Position numbers and translations under genes: made by a program. Shown piece by piece: positions 1 through 15,669 of a stretch of 57,343 bases of DNA. The DNA is from Gnetum montanum (taxonomy: Eukaryota > Streptophyta > Gnetopsida > Gnetales > Gnetaceae): the NCBI GenBank assembly GCA_015680685.1, contig MNCI01029688.1:781956-839298 (forward strand), read 5' to 3'. The notes beneath the pieces were generated by a model. The model made no database searches. It had not been told where the DNA came from and worked only from the letters and a program-made list of their open reading frames with translations. Numbering within the stretch: position 1 is the stretch's first letter; the number at the start of each line of letters is the position of its first letter.

Positions 1-179
1 AGCAACTTATCAAAATAGCCCTAAAACATCTCCAAAAATTCCAAAACACTACTACAAATAAACATGAAACATTCATAAAAAACAAGAAACATACAAAAAA
101 ATTATATTGAGGATGACATATGGGTTGGGTGATGTCCTCATCAACATCATAAATGGAACAAAATAATAAATTTGTAAAT

Positions 180-1330
180 TCAAAAAAGGCTTATTTGATC
201 TAAAACAAGCTGCAAGAGCTTGGTTTCATAAGATCAATGACTACTTGTTGAAGAAAGCATACTCATCCTACATGTTTGAATCCACATTGGACTACAAGCA
301 TAACAAAAGGACTTCATTATTATTCCAATTTATATGGATGATCTTGTATTCACAATCACAAATAAAAATTTGATAGAAGATTTAAAATCAAACATGAAAA
401 GTGAATTTGAAATGAAAGACTTAGAAGAATTGAGATACTTGAAATACAAGTTGACCAAGACAATGAGGAAATCAAAATCCATCAAACCAAATGTGCTACC
501 TCTATTCTAGAAAAATACAAAATCAACAAACAAAAGATCACCAAATATCCTATACCTCATAACATACAACTTCAAAATAAGAAAATTGCAACATTTGTAG
601 ATGCAACTTTATATAGAAGCATGATTGAAGCACTCAAATTTTGTTATTATATAATACCATATCTAAAATTTATTACTTTCTTATTGTCTTGAATTATGCA
701 AGAACTTGTATAGTTCCACCTTAATGCACTCATTCATGTGCTAAGACATATGAAAGGAACCACAAATTAAGGACTAATTTCTACCAAAGAATATGGTTAT
801 TTTCATGCCTACTTAAGCACTAATTAAGAAAGAGACAACAATGATAGAAATTCCACATCATGAGCAATAGTATATTATGGAAGCAATGCAATATATGGGA
901 AGTTTAAAAAGCAAACATTAATTTATCTTTCAACCTATGATTTTGTGTTTATAGAAATGGCTGAATGTATCCAATACATTCTTTAGCTCAAGAAATTCAT
1001 GACACATCTTCAATTTCATATTGATCTTCTGATCAAACTATCATGTGATAATACAATAACTATTCAACTATTCAATGAGCATGAGCATCATAAAAAAATC
1101 AAATCATATTAATATGAAATATTATTTTACAAAACAAAAAGTGAAGGAAATAAACATAAAGTTCTTTCATGTTGATTCTAATCATCAACTTGTTGATTTA
1201 CTCATTTTTCCATACAAGAATAAACATCTAAACAATTGTATAAAAGTAATAAAGATCAAAGACCAAGAACAAGCTCTACATCTTACCATAAAGGAGAAAC
1301 AATTGACACTAGCAGGATATGCAAGTAGGT
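180..1330 (+). pseudogene. Ty1/copia pol remnant (RT C-terminal part and RNase H)
   Basis: Broken reading frames on the + strand translate to the end of a copia polyprotein. Near 200-235 is a version of the RT motif LYGLKQAPRAW (here FDLKQAARAW). Near 395-440 is the stretch that follows the RT catalytic site (MKSEFEMKDLEELRYL). At 960-1180 is RNase H, with CDN at about 1045 and a match to the H-x-R-x-KHI-x-x-KYHF region (IKKSNHINMKYYF) at 1085-1125. The piece from 1075 to 1455 is open but is only the decayed tail of the polyprotein. Stops and frameshifts are frequent, so it cannot make an active protein. No LTR was recognised on either side, and the 5' part of the element is absent. Confidence 0.8.
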
Positions 1331-1455
1331 ATCATCATCCAAAGGAGAAGATAATGAGAACATCAAAATCATCATCCATGATTTGTATCTTAGAAGTTAA
1401 AGTAGTGTTATGTCATTTTGCCTACTTTTCCTACTTTTTTAAAACTTCCAAGTAA

Positions 1456-4400
1456 TGGGGTAAAGTTGGTTCATGTTCTCTAGTATGGATCCATTGTTCT
1501 TTTGTAAATTAAAGGGCCTCTCTAGCCTATAGTACTTTGGAATTTTTTGTCAATAAAATTATTGTACAAATGTTTAGCTTGAAAATTCATTTCATCATCA
1601 ACCTTTTACTATTATCATTTTATCTTTTCAAATTTCATCAATTCTCATTAAATTATCATAACTCTTTCTACATCAACACTACCAAAGATCTACAAACACA
1701 CTTAATATTTCATCAATATCCAAAAACTTCACAATCAATTTCATATATTAGTTCATTTCATTTTTATACTAGATCCACAAAAAGTAATAAGTTTTTATTT
1801 TTATATACTAGTTCAAAAGTTAAAAAGCCATTATTAAGTTAAAGCAATTCTATCACTTCTCTAGATATAAATCTTTAGATACCATTATTTTCGATTAGAG
1901 AGCTCTTCAAGATGAATTCATACATATAAATTTCACTAAGAACTACTTCATCAAACTTTAATTTTTTTAAGAAATTAAAATTAACCATCACTCATGGTTA
2001 GGTTATGGTTTTTCAAAAAACAAACCATGAGATAACAATCACTTATGGTATTATAGCCATTTATTTCTCCTTGACCATAATTGATGATCATCTCATAGCA
2101 ACAACCATGGCACATGGTTCAATTGTGGTTTTTTTAAAACTTTAACCATAACTTATGATTACCTTATGGTAAACTATTTAATTATGGTATATTTACTATG
2201 AATCATTCTTCACTTGTGCAATGGTTTCGGAATCCTCAATTTGAATTTTTCTCTATTCTTTTTCACCATGACTCATGGTAAGCTCATGGAATTCTGATCA
2301 TGGTGTGTCCTATAATACTAGAACTCATGGGTTTTATAAATTTCATAAACATGGCCCATGGAAAATTTGTGGTACATCAGATTTTGAAGATTTTAAAAGA
2401 ATTAAGCCCAATTAACAAAACCACTAATTATTCTTAAAATTTATTATTACAAACCCAAACAAAAACGGAGGCAATTGTTGTGGTGGTTGTAATGACTGAA
2501 AAATTTGGTGATAAAAGAACCAAAAATCCTAGTGCATAATAGGTTGACTCTACATCCACAAGGCTCAAAATGGATCCAAAGCACCTCAAACACTGTTGTC
2601 AATTACTTAAGGACTTAGAGGGTCTATTACCGAGTGATAAAAACTAAATGCAAATAAATGTTTTAATTGCAAGGTGTAGTGCAAAAAACATGAATAGAGA
2701 GATAGAGAAAATATTGCAAAACAAGCTCATACTACAAAATTTGATATTAACTATTATGAAAGAAAATGTTAAAAACAAAGCTTCATAGAATATAGATTAT
2801 AGCTTTCAAAAACCCAAGAAATACATGAATATCTTTAAGCTATGATGCATATCACAGGGTATGTTCTACTACAATGTTGACACAATTCTACTCCTAAACT
2901 TTGTTTGTCACTAGTTCTCTTTGCTATGGTGATCTACTCTCGTAGGAAATGACTATGGACTCTTGAATGCTTACAAAACGCCAAAAGTCTCAAGTTTGGC
3001 CTGAATGCAAATGATCCAAAAGTTTTGAAAATGATGCAAACTTTGATTCTTTGATTCTTCATGCAACCTTTGATTCTTCATGCAAACTTTGGTCATATAC
3101 TCATTAATTTTTTGTTGGTTTGATTCTTCAAAATTTTTAACATTCCTTGCAAAGTTTCTAATGTTTCTGGTGATCAAAACTTGTAGCATGTTATATACCA
3201 CCATTTTTGACCTTTTGGATATGAAATACCAACATATGTGATACTTTTCACCATCCAAAACTATGGTGTATGAGCCATTACTGTATGTAGCTTTTCCTAC
3301 CAAATTTGGTGGCATATTTAGGCTATTTTCATGGCTCAAATTGCAATGTATGGACCACCAATGTTTTTGGCTTTTACTACCAAATTTTGACAACGTATTA
3401 ACATCTTGGACCTCCATATGTTAGCATAAAAGAAATTCCTACTTGTGAGCTGTAATTTTCACCTTACACATTGAAAATTTATCTAAAACTTTGCTAGAAT
3501 AAGGTCATAGGGAAGGATTTTTTAGGAAAAAATAAAAAATTATGTCTACCTTTAAATTTCCATCAAATTACAATGTAAATTTAGCTTTAAGGCTTTTCTA
3601 TTTATCACATGAAATTTATTTGAGGTGTTTCATTGGCTTCTATTTATAGATGTTTTGAGGATTTACTTGAGAAACATCAACAAAAAATGTGAAACACCAT
3701 CATGAGTTCATCACTAACACTACCTCTTCACACTTGATTTAGGAGTTGTTGAATCATGCTAAAGAATGTTTACAATGGTAAAATAAGATCATAATTTAAT
3801 GTCATGAGTTTGGGATGAGATGATGGCTATATTAACTATTAGAATATGATCACATTGGCTAACAAAGAATTCCAAATGTTGACATCATTACTATGGTATG
3901 GTAGTGACATGTGTACTAGCTAAAAAGGTCATAATGTTTCATGCTTGAAGTACTAGTTACTTGATAAAGTATTAGAGGAACCAGCACTCCATCCTTAGGA
4001 TTCCTTGACCACTCAACTACTCACTTTATTTGTTTAGAACCATTTTTTTTCACTTTAGCCTTCATTGGCCTCTTGGCTATCTTGGTAATTTTATTTCCCA
4101 TTTTTTTTTATGAAACCTTCATTAGGTTTCATTGCCAAGGTTTAATTTTATTTCATTTTCTCATTGAATGAGATGTGTTACATTCAAAAAACTTGATGGA
4201 AAATCATGTTGAAGGAGATGTCACATGACCATGATGCATGAATGCCAAACATAGGTTTTCCTTCTTAACAAGGTAAGAAAGGTTGTAACTTGGCTATAGG
4301 GATATGGCTCAAAAGGGGGTAATAGAAGTGATATGAGATAAGCACTACTGGTACAATCAAACAAGATAACTGAATCTCATGTATCAAAATCATGTGGTAA

Positions 4401-4700
4401 CTCACTACTATGGTGAATCACACCTCTAAGATGGCTATGGGCTCTTCTTGTAAGCACAACTCCAAGAGGATGAGAAAAAAAGTCAAAGAATACATGTGAT
4501 TACAAGAGATTTTCATAAGGCTACATGAGGCAATAAGTAGATATAGGCCATCATAGGTAACAACTGGTTAAACATGAGAAATTTCTATTTTGTTTCATAG
4601 ATTGATATGAATTTTGTAATGTCTTGATGTCAAAAAGAGAAATAAAAAGATAAGAGACCACACAAGCTTACTTATTGTGGGATACAAAGATCATCGATGT
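1456..4700. other. AT-rich region without a recognisable gene
   Basis: No protein family could be recognised here on either strand. The longest open frame (minus strand, 3417-2971, 148 codons) has no known motif and contains a short internal repeat, so I do not call it a gene. 1980-2400 is unusually rich in variants of ACCAT/ATGGT. 3055-3095 holds a local duplication of a TTTGATTCTTCATGCAA-like unit. The 3440-4650 part lies downstream, in element sense, of the Tat-like pol at 4780-8195. It may hold that element's 3' end and LTR, but no LTR boundary was found. Confidence 0.5.
1980..2400. repeat. Degenerate ACCAT/ATGGT-rich stretch
   Basis: Words such as ACCATAACTTATG, CTTATGGTA, ACCATGGCACATGGTT and CATGGCCCATGG recur in both orientations about every 20-40 bp through this 420-bp stretch. 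The recurrence is obvious by eye, but there is no fixed period and no clean unit. It may be an old short-unit repeat or a family of short palindromes. No coding sense was found in it. Confidence 0.4.
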
Positions 4701-4779
4701 TAATCATTCGTCCAAACCTATAAACAAAGGTAAAAAAAGACTACAAGCAAACATTTTAATGTTAGATATAGTAAGGTTT

Positions 4780-7700
4780 GAGATAGGAATTATTGATCAT
4801 ATTAGTTAATTCATTCCCATCCATGTCTACCAACCTGAATGCTCCATTGCCATAAGATTTAATTACTAAGAAAGGTCCTTTCCAATTGGTCGAGAACTTG
4901 TCTGCGTGTTCACAAATAGCCTTAAGGACAATGTCTTCTTTCTTGAGTTTTCTCTTGTTTAGATCATGATGATGATGTTATTTCTTCCTCTCTTGATATC
5001 ATTTGATATCAGCTAGTGTTTTTATTTATTGTTCCTCTACCAAATCAAGATCAATGGTATGTAGCTCCTTATTATGTTCATTGTTAATGAAGTTAGATAG
5101 AGCTACCCTAGTGATGGAACCTAAAATTAAGAGGCAAAATAGCTTTAGATCCATAAACAAGGCTATATAGTGTGACTCCAATTATGGTTCTAAAGGTTGT
5201 CCTATAGGGCCAAAGTGCATATAGGAGTCATTATGTCATTTGCATTTGCTATTGTTTACAATCTTCTTAAGGAGGTTTATGATAATCTTGTTGCTCACTT
5301 TGGCTTGTCTATTGGCTTATGGATAGTATGATGATCAAAAGGAATGTTTGAGTTTTAATTATTAAAAAAATTTACATTTCCTAACTATGGAACTATGATC
5401 CATTATCTATAACAATAGCTAAAGATAAGCCAAAATAGGATACTATGTTATCTAATATGAATTTATAGACTTGTTGAGATGTTATTTTCCTTAGAGTAAT
5501 AGTTTCAATCCACTTTGTAAAATATTTGGTTTCGGCGATGATGAAGCTATGTCTTGTTGAAGACTTGAGCATTATAGGTCTAATAATGTCAGTTTCCCAT
5601 CATTGCAATGGCCACATGATCTCAATAGTGTGCAACGTAGTTGGTGGCACATGTATGAAGTTGTATTTCCCTTGAAAAATGTTACAAGTTTTAACCTTCT
5701 ATAGACAATCACTTTCCATATAGGTCCAATAGTATCCTAAGCATCTAATCTTTGCATCCATGGCTCTAAGTTCTATATGTCCTCCACATATTCCCTTGTG
5801 AACCTACTCAAGAACTATGTAGGCATTTGCTTCGCCTAAGCATACTAATAATATGTCAATATAGGACCTTCTACATAATGTGTTATCAACTACAATTACA
5901 TATTATTTTAATCTTTTACATACAACATCCTTTTGAGATGTAGTTAGGTTCTGTGGAGGTTCACCATGCATTAGGTAAAACTTAATGTTGGCATACCACT
6001 CTTATTAGGGAACATTATTAATGGTGGCTACAATCGTAGTTTCAATGTTTTGTGTGATGAAAGAACATAGTTCTCTATCAAGGAAGGTAACTTGATAAAC
6101 ACATTTGGCATCACATTTAGGGCTAAGGCTGCAATGGCATTAGCTAATGTGTTCTCAATTCAAGGGATGTGTTATATGTCAACATCTATAAATTGTAGCA
6201 TGAGTTTTTTAGCTAGGTCATAGTAAGTTTGTAAATGTTTGGCTTTGCACATTTAGACCTTAGTTGTCTAGTTAATCATAAGTTGCAAATCATCTTTTAT
6301 CATTAAAAATGTGATTCCTTGATTATGAGCTACCATCATTCCTCTTATTAACCCTTCATATTCTACTATGTTGTTGGTACATGGAAATTAGAAACAATAA
6401 GCAAAAGTTTAGATCCAACCATAGGAGAAGGTTATGATGGTAGCAACACTTACTCCATGGGTAGTTGAAGCTCCATCAAAGTGCATGATGGCCTCATATC
6501 CTTCAATTACCTTGTTGACAATGTTTACATGTTCATCCAAGAACTCAAGATCTATGCTTGTGTTGTCCTCAACCAAGGAATTTGTGAGTTGAGAAACTAT
6601 AGCTTGACCTTTTATTAAGGCCTAGGTGATGTTATGTAGCTTAAAGTCAACTATTATAGCATTCCATTGGGCTATTTTAATACTCTCATATATATGGGTT
6701 GTTATGGATCTTAGCACATTGTCCTTACATATGACATTAACTTGGCTCCTAAAGAGGTAGTGTTTCCACTTCTGTAAGGAGAAGACTAAGACTAAATAAT
6801 ACTTCTTAACCTCAATGTATCAGGTCTTATAGGCTATCAATGCATGGCTTAAGTAGTAAATAAGACACTCTATTACATCATCTCATTTTTAATAGAGAAG
6901 AGAGACACTAGATGTGTCAAAGAATACAAGGTAGATGTAAAATGGTTTATTCTTTTGAGGTGTGTACATGGTGGGTAGTTGGATGAACTATTGCTTAATG
7001 TTGTTAAAGGCCTCTTTGCATTGGTCAATCCACTCATAGTGAACTCCTTTCTTAAGCAAGTGTTGCATGGTTTGTAGCTTATCTGTAAGTCTTGAGATGA
7101 ACCTATGAATAAATTGCAATCTACCTTGTAATCCTCTTAATTCCTAAAGGCTATTAGGTGCTACCAAGTTCTTTATGACCTTAAACTTATCAAAATTAAC
7201 ATGTATTTATGCCTTGAATACTACAAAATCAAGCATCTTACTTGTTTTAATGCCAAATACACACTTCTTAGGATTAAGTCTAAGCTTGTACTTGAGACAT
7301 CATTGGAGTACTTGGTTTAGATCATGTGCATGATCATTGGCCATCATGTATGTTACCACTATATCATCAACATAATCATTCAATAACCCTAGCATGTAAT
7401 TGCTAAGAAATATAGGTCATGACTTATTAATAATTTGTACCTACGTTCTTTAGATCAAATGGCATCATCATATAACAAAAGGTTCCCCAAAGGCTCATGA
7501 AGGTTGTGTAGACTTCATGCTCTATGTTAATCCTAACCTAGTTGTATCTTGAAATCTCATCCATAAAGGATAGTAAGGCATGACCAACCTTAGTATCAAT
7601 AAGTTGATCAATACTAGGCAATGGGAGATCGTCTTTAATGGTTACATTATTAAGGTCTTTAATGGATGTCCAACCTATGTAATCAATAGCTCAAATAAAA

Positions 7701-8195
7701 CCAACTTGGTACAGGTTCTTGATCTTATTGCAAACTTCCAAGACCAAATCCAGTCTAACTCTGAGGACATTTTGCTCAACAAGCTTGCTACTAGATTCTA
7801 GTATGATGTTGTGTTGCACTAAATATGGGTCTAATCTTGGCATATCTTTGTATGAACAGGCAAAGGCTTTAATGTTATCTTAAATGACCTTGATGATGTC
7901 CTGGATCATCTAGTGTTTAAGTGAGGAATGTAGTTTTAGTATTTTCTCCTCATTGTTGTGTGTTGTGATAAGAAATTCAACAAGAGAATCCTTAGTAATG
8001 TCATTGGCCTTAAAGTTAAGGGTTTTAACTATGTACTTAGGCCATTTGAGAGACTTCTCTACTAAATTTACTTGGTTAAATAAGCTCTCAAGTTCAAAAT
8101 CTAAGCAATCAAGATTAACTGATCAATCAACATCACCATATGATTCATTCAAGCTCAGAGGTAGGCTAATTTTTGTCCATGTGCTCATGTCTTAA
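4780..8195 (-). pseudogene. Element A: Ty3/gypsy pol of the Tat lineage, degraded
   Basis: Read on the minus strand from 8195 down, the domains come in order. A pre-RT stretch has FACSYKDMPRLDPYLVQH (family form FAWSYxDMPGLD). RT at about 7800-7000 has LPSIDQLID, GHALLSFMD, WGTFCYMMMPFDLKN and LRLNPKKCVFG. RNase H is at about 6960-6590. A second RNase H at about 6500-6100 has MHFDGAST and NNIVEYEGLIRG. Integrase is at about 5780-4780, with DIIGPIMLKS, a core ending in VIDNGS, and a C-terminal NWKGPFLVIKSYGNGAFRL. The second RNase H after the first is the mark of the Tat/Ogre group. Dozens of stops and frameshifts make it inactive. No gag or LTRs were recognised, so this is an old pol fragment. 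Confidence 0.85.
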
Positions 8196-8229
8196 TCCTT
8201 CATGCCAAAAAAGAACATATTAACTAGCA

Positions 8230-8900
8230 TTTATGTGGTAAAATCATTAAACAATTCTAACATAGTGCAAAATACTATAATAACGTAGCAAAGGTAAATC
8301 AAGGCTAAACCAGGATAACAAGATCATAATACGGTAAATAAAGGTCACAAAAAGCTATACGAAGATAGAATGAGGTGACACTAGGACCAAATGATGATAA
8401 ATTATACCAAATGATATTAAAATGAGGCTAATCATGGTGGAATGGTGTTAAATGATAGTACCAATTAAGGCAAAATGATGACAAAATGATACTAAATAAT
8501 GTCAAAATGTTGTTAAATGTTATTGAATAACATCAAATGATATTGAATAAGGTTACACAAGGCTGAATGATGTTGAAATAGGTCCAAATGACATCCACTA
8601 ATACCAAATGATACAAAATGAAGTCATGATACCAAATGATGTTGAATAATGTTGAAATGAGATCAAAAGGTATTGAATGGCACCAAATGAGGCCAAAATA
8701 GTGCAAAATGATGTCAAATTATTCCAAATGATGAAAATGATGAGAAATAATGAGAATAATGTCAAACAAGGCTAAACAAGGTCAAATGATGTCGAAACAA
8801 TGCAAAATGGCATCAAATGGTGTTAAATGATGTAGAAGATGTTCAAGCATGATTGAACAAGGTCAAAAAAGGTTAAGAATAATGTTAAATGATAATATTT
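8230..8900. repeat. Degenerate AAATGATG-type short-unit repeat
   Basis: For about 650 bp the sequence is built from variations of AAATGATGTCA, ACCAAATGAT, GGCCAAAATG and TTGAATAATG. Neighbouring copies are about 10-20 bp apart. No reading frame is conserved. It lies directly upstream, in element sense, of the Tat-like pol, where gag would be expected. It could therefore be a satellite-like expansion inside that element or an independent old minisatellite. Confidence 0.55.
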
Positions 8901-9289
8901 ATTTTTCAGGTATTTTTTAAGATTAAAATAGGGCAAACTCTAGTGAAAATAGATCATAAATTGTTGAAACAATTAGAAATGTAATGAAAATAGGTTCAAA
9001 ATAAGTAAAAATCTATAGAAAATAGGCTATAAAAAGATAAAATAAATGAAAAAGCTAGCAAAAATAGAAAAACTCTTGTAAAAATATTAAAAATTGCAGA
9101 AATAGAAGAAATCTTGTGAAAACTAGTTGTAGACTACTAAAAAAGCAATTTTTTATGCCAAAAATAATTTAAAGCTAAAACGTGTGTGTTTTTAATGTGC
9201 AGAGACCACCTTTTCAACATGTGGACACTTTGTATCATGTAGATAACATGTGGGGCCTATTCATCCTACGTTTGGGCTAGATTGACTAA

Positions 9290-9990
9290 GATTTAAGCTT
9301 GTTTGTGCTTTATACATTGGTCCAACATATGGGGCCTATAGCTCCACTATGTGAACACTCTAAATCTTAACTCCAACATGTATGAGTTGTTCTCCCAACG
9401 TGTAAATAGTTTGGACTAGATTCTAGGCTTATGGGACCCACCAAGGCAACTTGCAACCACTCCCAATCAAGCCTTCAACATGTGGAACCTAGTTTGATGG
9501 TGTTTGGGCTTATTTTGACTTATTCATTGGTGCTAGAGGTTTCGTAAGTTTTTTCATATGTTGGTCCAATGTATGAGGCTTTTTTTCTAATGTATGGGAG
9601 TTATATACCAGAGTTAGAGAGAGTTTTGAGCAAGTTTTTAAGTTTCAAGGCTCTTATGATAGTGTCCAAGGTTTGGAAGAGAAATATACAATTTTGAAAT
9701 TGTATGCAACAAGGTGGAAGCCTATTGATGCCCACATGTTGGCTTGTACATTGGCCCAATGTGTGAGACTTCTCCTCTCAATGTATGAGTAGTTTAACAT
9801 GGGTTTTAGGCTTGTGGAACCCACCAGGGCAGCTTGTGACCACTTCCAATCAAGCCTTTGGCATGTGGGACTCCCTTTAGCATTATTTAAGCTTGTTTGG
9901 ACTTTGTTATTGGTGTCAAAGATCTTAGAAGTAGGTCCATACATTGGCCCAATGTATGAGACTTGCCTCCCCAACATATCAGCCTCCATG
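9290..9990. repeat. Diverged direct duplication, about 383-bp offset
   Basis: Two diverged copies of one unit lie here. The word around 9425 recurs at 9808, CAATCAAGCC at 9464 recurs at 9847, and ATTGGTG at 9526 recurs at 9909. All three pairs are offset by 383 bp. Shorter related words such as CATTGGYCCAAYRTATG also occur at 9315, 9560, 9750 and 9940, suggesting a smaller internal subunit. Open frames on both strands here follow from the repeat composition and look like no known protein. Confidence 0.6.
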
Positions 9991-10149
9991 GATCATTTTG
10001 TAGTGATTTCAATTGGGTTTTTGGTTCCTCAAAACTTCAAGGGTAGTAACTAGGGTTTTGAAAGAGATTTGAATTTTTTAAAGTGTTCTTGACCTAGATA
10101 GAGATTTGATTATGCTCACACATTTTTCTATACATTGGCATAATGGATT

Positions 10150-10732
10150 AATCCTCTAATCAAATTGTGAAATTGATAAAGATATAAAAAATAGAATTGA
10201 GGTAGGATGGTTAAAATGGAAATAGGTTAGTGGTGTTCTATGTGATACTAGAATACCAATAAAACAAAAGGGGAAATTTTACAAGATAGTAATTAGGACT
10301 GCTATCTTATATGGTGCTAAATGTTGGACAATAGAAAAGAGGCACGAATAGCAAATCAATACTACAAAAATGTGAATGTTTAGATAGATGCTAAATGTTA
10401 CTAGAAGAGATAAATTGCATAATACAAATATTAAAGGAAGAATTGAAGTGGTTTCTATTTTAGATATATTATAGGAATGGTAGCTTAGATGGTTTGGACA
10501 TGTGCAAAGAAGATTAGACAATGAAGTTATAAAAAAAAGTTGTTGCATCACTATTCTAGGAAAGCTAGAGAAAGAAAGGAAAGAAAACGACATGAGAAAA
10601 AAACATTTGAAGATAATTTGAAGAAATTGGAAATAAACGAAGATCTAGCTCTTTGTAGAGGCAAATGGCATAAAAGAAATCTTGTAGTCAACCTCATTTT
10701 ATTAGGATAAGGCTAGAATAATAATGATTATT
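10150..10732 (+). mobile_element. RTE-like LINE, 3' terminal fragment
   Basis: The + strand translates, with a few stops, to the segment that follows reverse transcriptase in plant RTE-type LINEs. Pieces include RIEVGWLKWK and GVLCDTRIP (about 10190-10255), KGKFYKIVIRTAILYGAKCW (10270-10330), then LRWFGHVQRRLDNEV (about 10480-10525) and a basic tail. The 3' end is also typical: AGGATAAGGCT at 10704-10714, followed by a short AATAATGATTATTA tail. The reverse transcriptase and endonuclease are missing, as expected of a 5'-truncated copy. No target-site duplication was identified. Confidence 0.75.
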
Positions 10733-11454
10733 ACATTTTTATGCTTAAGCAAATTAGTCAATGATGGCTTCCTTTCAATGAAATGACTTGGACTACTCAT
10801 TCATTCAAATTGTGCAATACTTAAATTAGGAATCATTGTAGTTTCTTGCTTATCAATTCATGATAGATAGATTACTTGGAAGGAGGCTTGTAGACTTTAT
10901 GGTCTGAATTAGAAGAGAACAAAATGCTTTTGAAAAATTAATTTTTGATCTCAATTATTTATTTGAAGTTGTAATAAGCTTTTCTAGATATTTCTTAGAA
11001 TGACAATAAATTTATTTTTCTATTAAACTCCAAAGTTGCATATGAGATAATTACAGAGAATGATCTTATTCATAGAAAATTAATAAGTCATGGAGGATCT
11101 AATTATCAACATAATTTTAGATGAGAAAAATGACAGATATTTGGAAAGTTCCCACTCATCAAAAAATTCAAATTTTGTTAGTGTCTTATACAACAAGATC
11201 TTTTTATCCATACTTGTCTTCAGCATACAAAATTGTTTCTTCACAATGTCTTTTTTATGTTTATGGAAGCAAAGAATCCTTTTCACATTTTTTTTAAGTG
11301 CCTAGATGCATAACATGCTTGAAAATGGACATCATTAATTCATTTGTTGCAATATTAATTTCTTTTAGTTGTGTAGGTTGAAGTTGGAAAAGTTTATCAA
11401 CTTTTGTTATAGTTTATGTTCTAATTTTTACATTCATTGTTGGAGAGAGTATCA
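10733..11454. other. Intergenic, nothing recognised
   Basis: This is AT-rich sequence with only short overlapping open frames on both strands. No family motif, RNA gene or repeat boundary was seen. Confidence 0.4.
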
Positions 11455-11617
11455 TCATTTCAAGTGATAGTAAGGTAATTGTTTCTCAAGTCAAAGACTT
11501 GGGTTTGAGCTTGGGCACAACCACTTGAAGAGGTTAGGCTTTTACTCATCTACCAACCCTCTTGGGATCCTACTTAGTAGAAAGAGCACTATGGCTCTGA
11601 GTGATTTTTTTTTTTTT
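11455..11617 (+). mobile_element. Possible tRNA-derived SINE
   Basis: A stretch of about 160 bp contains a good match to the RNA polymerase III B box (GGTTTGAGCTT at 11502-11512, against the consensus GGTTCRANNCY). It has a weak A-box-like segment about 35 bp upstream and ends in a run of 13 T at 11605-11617. The layout fits a plant SINE whose CpG has decayed. No target-site duplication was found and no family is recognised, so this call is tentative. Confidence 0.35.
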
Positions 11618-11787
11618 GATTTTTTAAACTTCGTTTTCTCTTCACAAGAAACCTTTAATAAGAAATGGAATTTAAGGGTGTTTTAAAGCTTATTCTTTAA
11701 ATTCTCTATAATCTGTTGATGATTACTGAACTTTTTAACTATCATTACTTTCAAATCCATTAATTTGGAGCTTCCAAATTGCTTACT

Positions 11788-11824
11788 AGCCCATCGTTTA
11801 TTTATAGGTAAATACAAATGGGCC
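11788..11824 (+). promoter_or_regulatory. Paired site II-like motifs upstream of the methyltransferase gene
   Basis: AGCCCA at 11788-11793 (TGGGCT on the other strand) and TGGGCC at 11819-11824 match the plant site II motif TGGGCC/T. TCP factors bind this motif, and it is common in promoters of housekeeping and translation-related genes. The pair lies 310-345 bp upstream of the start codon at 12134, in sequence less AT-rich than its surroundings. It would suit a housekeeping methyltransferase. The transcription start was not located. Confidence 0.4.
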
Positions 11825-12133
11825 GGATTCCAACTACCCAGACCGCTGAAGATGATCTTAATTAAAAAAGAAACAAAGAACATAGAGTAATTTTGATATT
11901 TACTTTAAATCTCGTAGGCTACCTAACTGTGCAGATTCACTTTGCCTACCATTGGCGTTACTGACCGAACCTCCCTAATACGTAGGATTAGGATAGCTAC
12001 TTTTCATTATTCCTTTTTTCACTAAAGTACTAGTCGTAAACCATTGATTCTGGTAAACCGGTGTCGTTAAATGAAAAACGCTCCTATGCGTAAAGGGCAA
12101 CAAAACTGTAAACCTCTGGGAGTTTGAACAAAG

Positions 12134-15669
<3,536 letters not shown>

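Noticed and set aside
2971-3417. 148-codon minus-strand frame
   Set aside because: No known motif, low-complexity internal repeat, and no promoter or homologue recognised. It could be chance in AT-rich DNA.
9654-10053. Overlapping frames of 111 (-) and 84 (+) codons
   Set aside because: They lie in the 383-bp duplication, on both strands at once, and encode no recognisable protein.
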